From: DATHSN01 sp035464115
Lineage (GTDB): Bacteria; Actinomycetota; Acidimicrobiia; Acidimicrobiales; SKKL01
NCBI GenBank assembly: GCA_035464115.1
Contig: DATHSN010000393.1
Coordinates: forward strand, 1-11,170
Direction of reading: 5' to 3'
DNA: 11,170 nt
Made by a program: the position numbers and the translations under genes. The notes under the pieces are model-generated. The model saw nothing but the letters and a program-made list of their open reading frames with translations, searched no databases and was not told the origin of the DNA. Positions 1-5,970 of the stretch are shown in pieces (within the stretch, counting starts at the first letter, position 1; every line of letters starts with the position of its first letter).

Positions 1-555
1 GAGGCGCTCGACGCCCCCGTGTCGGGCGGGCAGTCCGGGGCCGAGGCCGGACGGCTCAGCGTGATGTGCGGGGGCGAGCCCGCCACCCTCGACCGGGCCC
101 GGCCGGTCATCGAGTCGTACGCCGCCACGATCACCCTCGTCGGACCCGCCGGCTCCGGTCAGCTCACCAAGATGGTGAACCAGGTGCTGTGCGCCGCGGC
201 CCTCGAGGGCGCGGCCGAGGCGCTGGCGTTCGCCGAGCGGGCCGGCCTCGACCCCGACCGGGTGCTCGCCGCGGTCACGGGCGGTGCCGCCAACTCGTGG
301 TACCTCGAGCACCGGGGTCCCACCATGGTGCGCGACGAGTTCGACTTCGGGTTCGCGGTCGACTGGTTCCGCAAGGACCTGGGCATCGCCCTCGCCGAGG
401 CGGCGCGACTCGGCGTGTCGCTCCCGGTCACCCGGCTGGCCGCCGGCGACTACGAACGGCTCCACGAGCGGGGCGAGGGCGCGCTCGACGTGTCGGTGGC
501 CATCCGCCTGCGCCGCGACGACGCCGGTGCCGGCACCGCAGGGGCGGACCACTAG
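1..555 (+). CDS. 3-hydroxyisobutyrate dehydrogenase-like NAD(P)-dependent oxidoreductase, 3' part
   Basis: This is the 3' portion of a beta-hydroxyacid dehydrogenase (3-hydroxyisobutyrate / 6-phosphogluconate dehydrogenase superfamily); the Rossmann NAD-binding half lies off the left edge. The reading frame is open from base 1 and begins within the family signature LDAPVSGG, followed by a G..G.L.vMcGG stretch. The catalytic lysine is seen in GQLTKMVNQ (Lys codon 169-171), with the conserved Asn three residues later. The C-terminal helical domain follows, with WFRKDLGIALAEA and a G.GALDVSVA ending like the family's usual G.g..D.Sal. An internal GTG at 19 is not a real start because conserved sequence lies before it. 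Members oxidise small beta-hydroxyacids with NAD+ or NADP+ in the cytoplasm; the substrate cannot be told from this part. The stop codon overlaps a candidate -10 box for the next gene, which starts 11 bases later. Confidence 0.88.
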   Translation, partial: EALDAPVSGGQSGAEAGRLSVMCGGEPATLDRARPVIESYAATITLVGPAGSGQLTKMVNQVLCAAALEGAAEALAFAERAGLDPDRVLAAVTGGAANSWYLEHRGPTMVRDEFDFGFAVDWFRKDLGIALAEAARLGVSLPVTRLAAGDYERLHERGEGALDVSVAIRLRRDDAGAGTAGADH

Positions 556-558
556 CGT
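553..558 (+). promoter_or_regulatory. Candidate -10 box for leaderless start of the alpha/beta hydrolase
   Basis: TAGCGT matches the actinobacterial TAnnnT -10 pattern. Its last T is followed by exactly seven bases and then the ATG at 566. There is no Shine-Dalgarno sequence before that ATG, so a leaderless transcript beginning at the ATG is plausible. The box overlaps the TAG stop of the upstream gene. No clear -35 is visible. Confidence 0.35.
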
Positions 559-565
559 CGCCCGG

Positions 566-1531
566 ATGACCGCTTGGGATGTCGACCGCGTTCTGGGTGA
601 GGGCGTGTCCGTGCGCACGATCGAGCTCGGCGCCGACGCCACCGGCCCGCTCGCCGCCACCCTCGTGCGCCACGACGCCGGCGCCGCCGCCCACGAGCGG
701 GCGCTGCTGCACGTCCACGGGTTCAACGACTACTTCTTCCACCTCCACCTGGCCGATGCCTTCGCCGCCCGGGGGTGGGCGGTCTACGGCCTCGACCTGC
801 GCCGGTGCGGGCGGTCCCGCGCGTCCGGCCAACCCCGGCACTTCACCACCGACCTCGCCGAGTACGACGCCGAGCTCGACGAGGCCGTGCGGATCCTGCG
901 CGACGACGAGGACCGCAGCGCGGTGGTCGTCGAGGCCCACTCCACCGGCGGGCTCATCGCCCCGCTCTGGCTCGATCGCCGCCAGGGCCGCTCCCGGGTC
1001 GACGGGCTCGTGCTCAACAGCCCGTGGTTCGAGTTCGCCGGCACCCGTCGCCAGCGCCTGGTCGCCGACGTGGCGGGCGAGACGATCGGTCGGATCCGCC
1101 CGCTGGCCGAGCTGCCGTCGCCACCGATCGACGCCTACGGCGCCAGCATCCACAGCTCCCGCGCGGGTGAGTGGGACTTCGACCTCGAGCTCAAGCCGCT
1201 GCTCTCACCCGTCTACGCGGGCTGGCTCCGCGCCGTGCGGCGCGGGCAGCGGCGCCTGCACCGCGGCCTCGGGGTCGACGTGCCCACGCTGGTGCTGCGC
1301 TCGTCGCGCAGCATCGCCGCCTCGGCGACCTGGAGCGACGACTACCTCCGAGCCGACACCGTCCTCGACGTGGCCCACATGTCGCGCTACGCCGGCTGCG
1401 TCGGTCCCCGCGTCACCGTCGACGTCATCGACGGCGCGCTGCACGACCTCTACCTGTCGGATCACGCGGTGCGCACCGGCGCCATCGACCGCACCGTCGA
1501 GTGGCTCGACCGCACCGTCCCCGGTCGCTAG
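566..1531 (+). CDS. Alpha/beta hydrolase (serine aminopeptidase S33 / monoacylglycerol lipase-like)
   Basis: A 321-residue protein with the alpha/beta-hydrolase fold, probably a cytoplasmic esterase or lipase-like enzyme. Visible motifs in order are HVHGFNDY (about 49-56, oxyanion-hole strand), YGLDLRRCGRS (74-84), the nucleophile elbow EAHSTGG with Ser126, and GALHDLYLS with the likely catalytic His293. This pattern resembles the serine aminopeptidase S33 family (Hydrolase_4), which includes monoacylglycerol lipases and lysophospholipases; the acid residue is less certain, probably in DTVLDV. The residue two before the nucleophile is Ala rather than the usual Gly. There is no signal peptide. 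The frame stays open upstream to 284 but overlaps the preceding gene there, so the ATG at 566 is chosen; a GTG at codon 14 is an alternative. The substrate is not predictable. Confidence 0.85.
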   Translation: MTAWDVDRVLGEGVSVRTIELGADATGPLAATLVRHDAGAAAHERALLHVHGFNDYFFHLHLADAFAARGWAVYGLDLRRCGRSRASGQPRHFTTDLAEYDAELDEAVRILRDDEDRSAVVVEAHSTGGLIAPLWLDRRQGRSRVDGLVLNSPWFEFAGTRRQRLVADVAGETIGRIRPLAELPSPPIDAYGASIHSSRAGEWDFDLELKPLLSPVYAGWLRAVRRGQRRLHRGLGVDVPTLVLRSSRSIAASATWSDDYLRADTVLDVAHMSRYAGCVGPRVTVDVIDGALHDLYLSDHAVRTGAIDRTVEWLDRTVPGR

Positions 1532-1580
1532 ATCCCGCCCCGCGTCGGGCTCGCAGGGGTGGGGCCGCGCCGGCCAGGAT

Positions 1581-1608
1581 GGCGACCGACAGCGCGGTCG
1601 CCGACCGC
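1581..1608 (+). promoter_or_regulatory. Overlapping alternative hairpins / palindrome upstream of the F420 oxidoreductase
   Basis: GGCGACC (1581-1587) pairs with GGTCGCC (1596-1602). Overlapping it is the perfect odd palindrome GCGGTCGCCGACCGC (1594-1608). The two foldings share bases and cannot form together. The structure ends 20 bases before the ATG at 1629. It could be a regulator binding site, a leader hairpin or a terminator for the upstream hydrolase; no U-run follows, and the region is GC-rich enough for chance pairing. Confidence 0.3.
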
Positions 1609-1628
1609 ACGACCTGGGGGGACAGCAC

Positions 1629-2666
1629 ATGAAGCTCTCGATGGGCATCGGCTACACGGGGGACCCGAAGCGGGCCGCAGCCGAGGCGCGCGACCTCGAG
1701 CGGGCCGGCATCGACATGATGTGGGTCGCCGAGCTCTACAGCTTCGACGCGGTGAGCATCCTCGGCTACCTGGCCGCCCACACCGAGACCGCCGAGCTGG
1801 CATCGGGGATCCTGCCGATCTACTCGCGGACCCCGACGCTCACCGCGATGACCGCGGCCGGCCTCGACGCGGTGTCGGGCGGCCGGTTCGTCCTCGGTCT
1901 CGGCCTGTCGGGGCCACAGGTGATCGAGGGCTGGCACGGCGTGCCCTACGACAAGCCGCTGGCGCGCACCCGCGAGGTGATCGACATCTGCCGCAAGGTG
2001 TGGCGCCGTGAGCGCGTCGAGCACGACGGCGACGCCTACCAGCTCCCCCTTCCCGCCGACCAGGGCACGGGCCTGGGCAAGCCCCTCAAGCTCATCAACC
2101 ACCCGGTGCGCGACGACATCCCCGTCTACATCGCCAGCCTCGGGCACAAGAACGTGGCGCTCACCGCCGAGATCGCCGACGGCTGGCTGCCCGCGTTCTT
2201 CCACCCCGACAAGGCCCACGACGTGTGGGGGCCCGATCTCGAGGCCGGGCGGGCTCGCCGCGCCCCCGAGCTGGGGCCGCTCGAGGTGGTGGCCGGTGGC
2301 ACGCTGTCGATCTGCGACGAGGCCACCGCCGCGAAGCTCCGCGACGCGGCCCGCCCCCAGACCGCTCTCTACGTCGGTGGGATGGGCGCGGTGGGGAAGA
2401 ACTTCTACAACAGCGTCTTCCAGCGCTACGGCTACGAGGCCGAGGCCGCCCGGATCCAGGAGCTCTACCTGTCGGGCCACAAGGCCGAGGCCGAGGCGCT
2501 CGTGCCCGACGACTACCTCGCGGCCACCGCGCTGGTCGGCGACGAGGGCCAGGTGCGCGAGCGCATCGAGGCCTACCGGGCGGCCGGCGTCACCCGCCCG
2601 AGCGTCCGACCGGTCGGCGACGACCCGTTGGCCCTGGTCGAGAAGGTGAAGGGCTGGCTCAGCTGA
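1629..2666 (+). CDS. LLM-class F420-dependent oxidoreductase (Rv3520c-like)
   Basis: A 345-residue luciferase-like (bacterial luciferase fold, TIM barrel) flavin/F420-dependent enzyme. The N-terminus MKLSMGIGYTGDP, the segment around 84-104 (GGRFVLGLGLSGPQVIEGWHG) and the IPVYIASLGHKNVALTAEIADGW strand are typical. The block around 257-290 (KNFYN, RYGYE, IQELYLSG, EAEALVPD) resembles the actinobacterial subgroup modelled as TIGR03559 (Rv3520c family). Such proteins use coenzyme F420 as hydride carrier to oxidise or reduce unknown, often lipid-like, substrates in the cytoplasm. The ATG at 1629 is supported by a purine-rich ribosome-binding site (GGGGGGA, 1616-1622) at good spacing; the open frame upstream to 579 runs against the hydrolase gene and is not coding. 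The F420 assignment is by family resemblance; the substrate is unknown. Confidence 0.92.
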   Translation: MKLSMGIGYTGDPKRAAAEARDLERAGIDMMWVAELYSFDAVSILGYLAAHTETAELASGILPIYSRTPTLTAMTAAGLDAVSGGRFVLGLGLSGPQVIEGWHGVPYDKPLARTREVIDICRKVWRRERVEHDGDAYQLPLPADQGTGLGKPLKLINHPVRDDIPVYIASLGHKNVALTAEIADGWLPAFFHPDKAHDVWGPDLEAGRARRAPELGPLEVVAGGTLSICDEATAAKLRDAARPQTALYVGGMGAVGKNFYNSVFQRYGYEAEAARIQELYLSGHKAEAEALVPDDYLAATALVGDEGQVRERIEAYRAAGVTRPSVRPVGDDPLALVEKVKGWLS

Positions 2667-2679
2667 GCAGTCGCCCCCG

Positions 2680-2701
2680 CTGGCCACGCGGAGTGGGCCA
2701 G
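2680..2701 (+). terminator. Weak hairpin after the F420 oxidoreductase, possible terminator
   Basis: CTGGCCAC (2680-2687) pairs with GTGGGCCAG (2693-2701) with one bulged G and a five-base loop, 13 bases past the stop codon. No U-run follows, so intrinsic termination is uncertain. Confidence 0.22.
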
Positions 2702-2751
2702 AGTTGGTCAAGGTGGCCACGGGGGGTGTCGATGGAGCGGTGAGCAACCAC

Positions 2752-2756
2752 GGAGG
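2752..2756 (+). promoter_or_regulatory. Ribosome-binding site that fixes the GTG start at 2762
   Basis: GGAGG lies five bases before GTG 2762. This favours the GTG over the in-frame ATG at codon 9 (2786), which has no comparable upstream sequence. Confidence 0.65.
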
Positions 2757-2761
2757 TTGAC

Positions 2762-4579
2762 GTGGCCACGACCGAGACCATCGACATGAGCACCGAGGCG
2801 TTCGCGCGTCGGCTGGCCAACCTGCTGCGGGCCGAGCGCCGCGCCGGGGGGCTGCGGCTCGGGGAGCTGGCGCGCCGCAGCGGCGGACGCTTCTCGGTGG
2901 CGCGCCTCCGCCAGGTCGAGGCGGGACGGACCTCGCTCGGCGCCGACGAGGCCTCCGAGATCGCCGCGCTCTACGGCGCCGACCTCGACGCCATCCTCCC
3001 GGCCCGGCTGGCCCTGGAGGTCGACCCGGGCGGCACGCTGCACACCGCCGGCGTCACCGCCGGGTTCCGCCCGGGCGACAGCACGTCGATGCTGGTCGCC
3101 TACCTGCACCTGGTGCGACGCCTGCGCGACCAGCAGCGGGCACCGGTCGTCGAGCTGCGTCGGGCCGACGTCGAGGTGCTCGCCGCCGCGCTCGACGAGC
3201 CCGGCGAGAGCGTGGTCGAGCGGCTCGCGGTCCTCATGGACGCCACACGGAGCCAGCGCAAGGCCATGGCCGCGCTGTTCGTCGCCGGCGCCGCCGTGAT
3301 CGGTCTCGCGACGACCGCGGTCGCGGTCGATCCGGGCACGGCAGGCTCGTCGGGTCCGGGCGCGTCACCGATCGCGGCTCCCGCGCCGCTCGTCCTCGTC
3401 GACGATGCGCCCGCCGCCGACCTCACCGACGTCATCGATGTGGGGGGCGCCCCGCTGACCACCGAGCCCGACGCACCCGTCACCCTGGCGGCGGTCGCGC
3501 CGCCACCCGCCGGTCCGGTGGTCGACGTACCCGAGCTCGTGCCGGCCGAGGTCGTGCCGGCCCCGAACGAGCCGGTCCTGGAGGAGCCGGTCGAGGTCGA
3601 GCCGGTCCTGGACGAGGCGCTGCTGGTCGAGCGCGAGGCGCCGCCGGTGGTGGTGGGCGCACCGTTGCCGGTGAACCCGGTGGCCGGCGGCGCGCCGGAC
3701 GATGCTGCCGCCGACGACCCTGCCGCCGACGACCCTGCCGATGCCGGCGTCGATCCGCCGCCGGTCGCGGTGGACCCGCCCGAGCCGCCGGTCGAGCCCG
3801 AGCCGCCCGTCGTGGACGATCCGCCGGTCGTCGACGATCCACCCGTCGCGGTGGACCCACCCGCCGAGGAGGGTCCGGCGGACCCGCCCCCGGCCGAGCA
3901 GGCCGACGACGCAGCACCGGTCGCGGTGGCGGAGTGGGACGTGGTGCGCGGTGGTGCCGAGCTCGGTGACGACGGTTCGGTGGGCCTCGAGGGGTCGAAC
4001 GGGGAGCGGCGGGTCCTCGCCACCGACCGCGCGGTCGTCGACGGTCGCATCACGGTCGACGCCTCGCTGTCGGCTGGTCCCGGCTACGGCCTGTGGGTCC
4101 GGAGCCAGTTCGACGACCGTGGCCGCGTCCTGAGCGGCTGGACGGTGCAGGTCGACCCCGGGTACGGCAACGGCGCGCTCATCGTCCGGCGTTGGGTCGA
4201 CGACAAGGAGGCCTCGCCGGTGGCGCGCACGAACGTGGCGGCCGAGGCGCTGCGGGCGTCCGAGCAGCTCGTGGTCGACCTCGACGGCCAGCGGCTGTCA
4301 GCGGCCTACGGCGAGCACCGGGTCGTCGTCGAGGACCTGGCTGCTGCCGCCGCCGCGCTCGGCGACCGCTGGGTGGCCGAGGACGGCGACACCATCGGCG
4401 TGCGCGCGTGGGGGGCGACCGACGCGGTGGTCCACGAGGTCGTCGTCGAGGTGTCCGCTGACGTGCCTGCCGCCGGCGACCCCGTCGAGTCCGTCGCCGA
4501 GGGCACGGTCGCGGCCGACGGGAGCGGGGACGGCGACGGCGGCGAGCCCGGCGACGCACCGGTCGCCCCGCTCGGCTGA
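2762..4579 (+). CDS. Membrane-spanning XRE-type HTH protein with acidic Pro-rich stalk and C-terminal beta-rich domain
   Basis: A 605-residue protein whose parts suggest a one-component transmembrane regulator. Residues about 14-80 look like an XRE/Cro-C1 helix-turn-helix (FARRLANLLRAERR, then LGELARRSGG, SVARLRQVEAGR and an IAALYGADLDAIL helix). A helical linker follows to about 165. Residues 169-189 (AALFVAGAAVIGLATTAVAV) form one hydrophobic segment preceded by basic residues (RSQRK), predicting the HTH inside and the rest outside the cell. Residues about 190-385 are low-complexity and rich in Pro, Val, Asp, Glu and Ala, with DNA-level repeats. Residues about 390-575 form a beta-rich domain (WDVVRGGAEL, YGLWVRSQF, SGWTVQVDPGYGNG, ALIVRRWVDD) resembling LamG/concanavalin-like or DUF1080-type sugar-binding folds. 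The tail is Gly/Asp-rich. The architecture is RodZ-like in order but not in sequence. Function unknown; sensing of a surface ligand or wall feature is inference. The stop faces the HxlR gene's stop 24 bases away. Confidence 0.8.
   Translation: MATTETIDMSTEAFARRLANLLRAERRAGGLRLGELARRSGGRFSVARLRQVEAGRTSLGADEASEIAALYGADLDAILPARLALEVDPGGTLHTAGVTAGFRPGDSTSMLVAYLHLVRRLRDQQRAPVVELRRADVEVLAAALDEPGESVVERLAVLMDATRSQRKAMAALFVAGAAVIGLATTAVAVDPGTAGSSGPGASPIAAPAPLVLVDDAPAADLTDVIDVGGAPLTTEPDAPVTLAAVAPPPAGPVVDVPELVPAEVVPAPNEPVLEEPVEVEPVLDEALLVEREAPPVVVGAPLPVNPVAGGAPDDAAADDPAADDPADAGVDPPPVAVDPPEPPVEPEPPVVDDPPVVDDPPVAVDPPAEEGPADPPPAEQADDAAPVAVAEWDVVRGGAELGDDGSVGLEGSNGERRVLATDRAVVDGRITVDASLSAGPGYGLWVRSQFDDRGRVLSGWTVQVDPGYGNGALIVRRWVDDKEASPVARTNVAAEALRASEQLVVDLDGQRLSAAYGEHRVVVEDLAAAAAALGDRWVAEDGDTIGVRAWGATDAVVHEVVVEVSADVPAAGDPVESVAEGTVAADGSGDGDGGEPGDAPVAPLG
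3706..3735 (+). repeat. Perfect 15-bp tandem duplication in the stalk-coding region
   Basis: TGCCGCCGACGACCC occurs twice head to tail (3706-3720, 3721-3735), encoding repeated AADDP. It lies within the low-complexity stalk of the HTH-membrane protein, whose DNA also repeats a 20-bp unit at 3761-3780 and 3842-3861 (two mismatches). Such repeats suggest stalk length can change by slippage or recombination. Confidence 0.7.
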
Positions 4580-4603
4580 ACGGCGCTGGTCGTCCGCTCG
4601 GCC

Positions 4604-5062
4604 TCAGCCGTCGTGGGGCGGCGGCGGACCGGTGCCGCTCCACACGTCGATCTCGGAGAGGGGCCGGCCGCTGGCGGTGTCGACGTACTCGAGCGACAGG
4701 GGACGACCCGAGCTGCGGTCGACGAGCACGACCGGGGGCTCGGCCAGCCCCGCCCACTCGTCGCCCCAGCGCAACAGCGAGATGATGACCGGTTGCAGGG
4801 CCCGGCCCTTCGTGGTGAGGACGTACTCGTGGCGGGGCGGTCGGTCCTGGTAGGTGCGGGTCTCGAGCACCCCGGCGTCGACGAGGGCGCCCAGCCGCTG
4901 GCTCAGGGTGGTCCGGGGGATGCCGAGCCGCTCGACGAAGTCGTCGAAGCGGCGAAAGCCGAAGAGGGCGTCGCGCACGATCAACAGGGTCCAGGGGTCG
5001 CCCACCACGTCGAGGGTCCGCGCCACCGAGCAGCGCATGGTGGCCAGTGACTTCCGTCGCAC
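4604..5062 (-). CDS. HxlR-family winged-helix transcriptional regulator
   Basis: A 152-residue DNA-binding protein. The HxlR domain spans about 9-105: conserved Cys11 (the only cysteine) in CSVARTLDVVGDPW, then LLIVRDALFGFRRFDDF, the recognition region IPRTTLSQRLGALVDAGVLE, the wing YQDRPPRHEYVLTTKGRAL, and a C-terminal dimerisation helix ending LLRWGDEWAG. HxlR proteins bind as dimers, and several sense electrophiles or redox changes through the N-terminal Cys. The start is GTG 5062, with GAGAGGGG about six bases upstream; ATG at codon 9 is an alternative. The C-terminal tail (about 110-152) is longer than the minimal family and looks like a zinc-ribbon-type extension whose cysteines have been lost. 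It is divergent from the thioesterase-like gene with a 64-bp shared control region, so it probably controls that gene and itself. Confidence 0.93.
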   Translation of the reverse strand: MRRKSLATMRCSVARTLDVVGDPWTLLIVRDALFGFRRFDDFVERLGIPRTTLSQRLGALVDAGVLETRTYQDRPPRHEYVLTTKGRALQPVIISLLRWGDEWAGLAEPPVVLVDRSSGRPLSLEYVDTASGRPLSEIDVWSGTGPPPPHDG

Positions 5063-5079
5063 GGTGGGCCCCTCTCGTC

Positions 5080-5104
5080 AGGTATCAGTAGCATGATCAT
5101 ACCT
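5080..5104. promoter_or_regulatory. Palindromic operator overlapping divergent -10 boxes (HxlR / thioesterase)
   Basis: Inverted half-sites AGGTAT (5080-5085) and ATACCT (5099-5104) are separated by 13 bp between the divergent HxlR and thioesterase-like genes. Inside the palindrome TAGCAT (5089-5094, plus) and TATGAT (5101 to 5096, minus) fit TAnnnT -10 boxes, placing both transcription starts about 26 bases before the respective start codons. This is also a locally AT-rich patch. No good -35 is visible for either. A HxlR dimer bound here could block both promoters. Confidence 0.55.
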
Positions 5105-5126
5105 ACTCGCCCAGTGAGGAGCGACC

Positions 5127-5921
5127 GTGCTGCCGACCGCCACCCCCACCCCCACCGATCTGCTCACCCGGCCGCTGCACGGCGACCTGGAGGTGCCAGC
5201 CGACCTCCACGGCTTCGGCGGGCTCCACGGTGGCCTCGCGCTCGGGATGGCGCACCGCGCCATGGCATCGGTCGACGGGCTCGGGGCACTGCGTTCGCTG
5301 ACCGGCAGCTTCCTGCGGCCACTCCGAGGCCGTGTCACCGTCTCCACCGAGGTGCTCCGGGTCGGTGCCACCGCCCAGACGGTGGCGGCGGTCGTGAGCG
5401 CCGACGGCGTCGCCGGGTTGCGTGCCACCGCCACCTTCGGCCGTCCGCTGGCGGCCGCGGCACCGAGGGTCATCGCTCCCACCCGTCACCACGCCGGGCC
5501 CCCCGAGGCCCACGAGCCCTTCGCCCTGCCGCCCGACATCGTCCCGTTCGCCCGGCACGTGGAGATCCGTCCCGTCACCGAGAACCGCCCGTTCGGCGGT
5601 GCCGCCGAGGCCGAGCTCACCGCCTGGATCCGCTTGGTCGACGACGACGCCCCGGTCGATGCTGGCCGGCTCGTCATGCTCGTCGACGCGCTGGCGCCGT
5701 CCTACACGGCGCTGCTCACCGACCTGGTGCTCGTGCCCACCGTGGAGCTCACGGTGCGACCGGCGGCGGGGTTGGTCGCGGCGGCCTCGCCGTGGGTGCT
5801 CCTCGAGGCCCGCACGACCCAGGCCGCGGCGGACGGCTGGCTGATCGAGCAGATCACCGCGTGGGGCGTCGACGGTGCGCTCCTCGGGGTCGCCGAGCAG
5901 CTGCGCGTCGTCGCCCGGTGA
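5127..5921 (+). CDS. Acyl-CoA thioesterase-like double-hotdog protein
   Basis: A 264-residue cytoplasmic protein resembling the thioesterase-family proteins of the TesB-like / 4HBT_3 type: two hotdog-like halves in one chain. The first half (about 10-120) has GFGGLHGGLALGMAHRAM (the GLHGG turn at 32-36 is typical), SFLRPLRGRVTVSTEVLRVG and ATATFGRP. The second half (about 135-264) has VEIRPVTENRPFGG, an acidic stretch, GRLVMLVDALAPSY and LLEARTTQAAADGW. Members hydrolyse acyl-CoA thioesters, but the specificity here is unknown and catalytic residues are not certain. The GTG start at 5127 has GAGGAG (5116-5121) five bases upstream. Divergent from the HxlR regulator, which probably controls it. 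It runs convergently into ung with 39 bases between. Confidence 0.82.
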   Translation: MLPTATPTPTDLLTRPLHGDLEVPADLHGFGGLHGGLALGMAHRAMASVDGLGALRSLTGSFLRPLRGRVTVSTEVLRVGATAQTVAAVVSADGVAGLRATATFGRPLAAAAPRVIAPTRHHAGPPEAHEPFALPPDIVPFARHVEIRPVTENRPFGGAAEAELTAWIRLVDDDAPVDAGRLVMLVDALAPSYTALLTDLVLVPTVELTVRPAAGLVAAASPWVLLEARTTQAAADGWLIEQITAWGVDGALLGVAEQLRVVAR

Positions 5922-5954
5922 CGCCTGCGCGCTGAGCGGATCCGGGCCGACCAG

Positions 5955-5970
5955 CGAGCGTCAGCGCTCG
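5955..5970. terminator. Short GC hairpin between convergent thioesterase and ung genes
   Basis: CGAGCG (5955-5960) pairs with CGCTCG (5965-5970) around a TCAG loop. It sits at the end of ung and 33 bases beyond the thioesterase-like stop. A longer GCGCTGA/TCAGCGC pairing (5929-5935 with 5961-5967) is an alternative. Neither has a U-run, so termination is only suggested by position. Confidence 0.25.

Noticed and set aside
284..565. Upstream extension of the alpha/beta hydrolase to an ATG at 284
   Set aside because: It would overlap the well-conserved C-terminal part of the dehydrogenase and adds an Arg/Ser/Thr-rich out-of-frame sequence unlike the family.
579..1628. N-terminal extension of the F420 oxidoreductase frame
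   Set aside because: The extra part is a Ser/Thr/Pro/Arg-rich shadow of the hydrolase gene; the ATG at 1629 has a good ribosome-binding site and the family's N-terminus.
1425..2747. 440-codon minus-strand open frame opposite the F420 oxidoreductase
   Set aside because: Composition is a Gly/Ala/Arg/Val-rich shadow with no recognisable motif; the plus-strand product is a clear family member over the same DNA.
4573..4610. CGGCTGA / TCAGCCG inverted repeat between the convergent HTH-protein and HxlR genes as a terminator
   Set aside because: The match arises mainly because both genes end in GGC-TGA; the 24-base loop is long and no stable inner stem or U-run is present.
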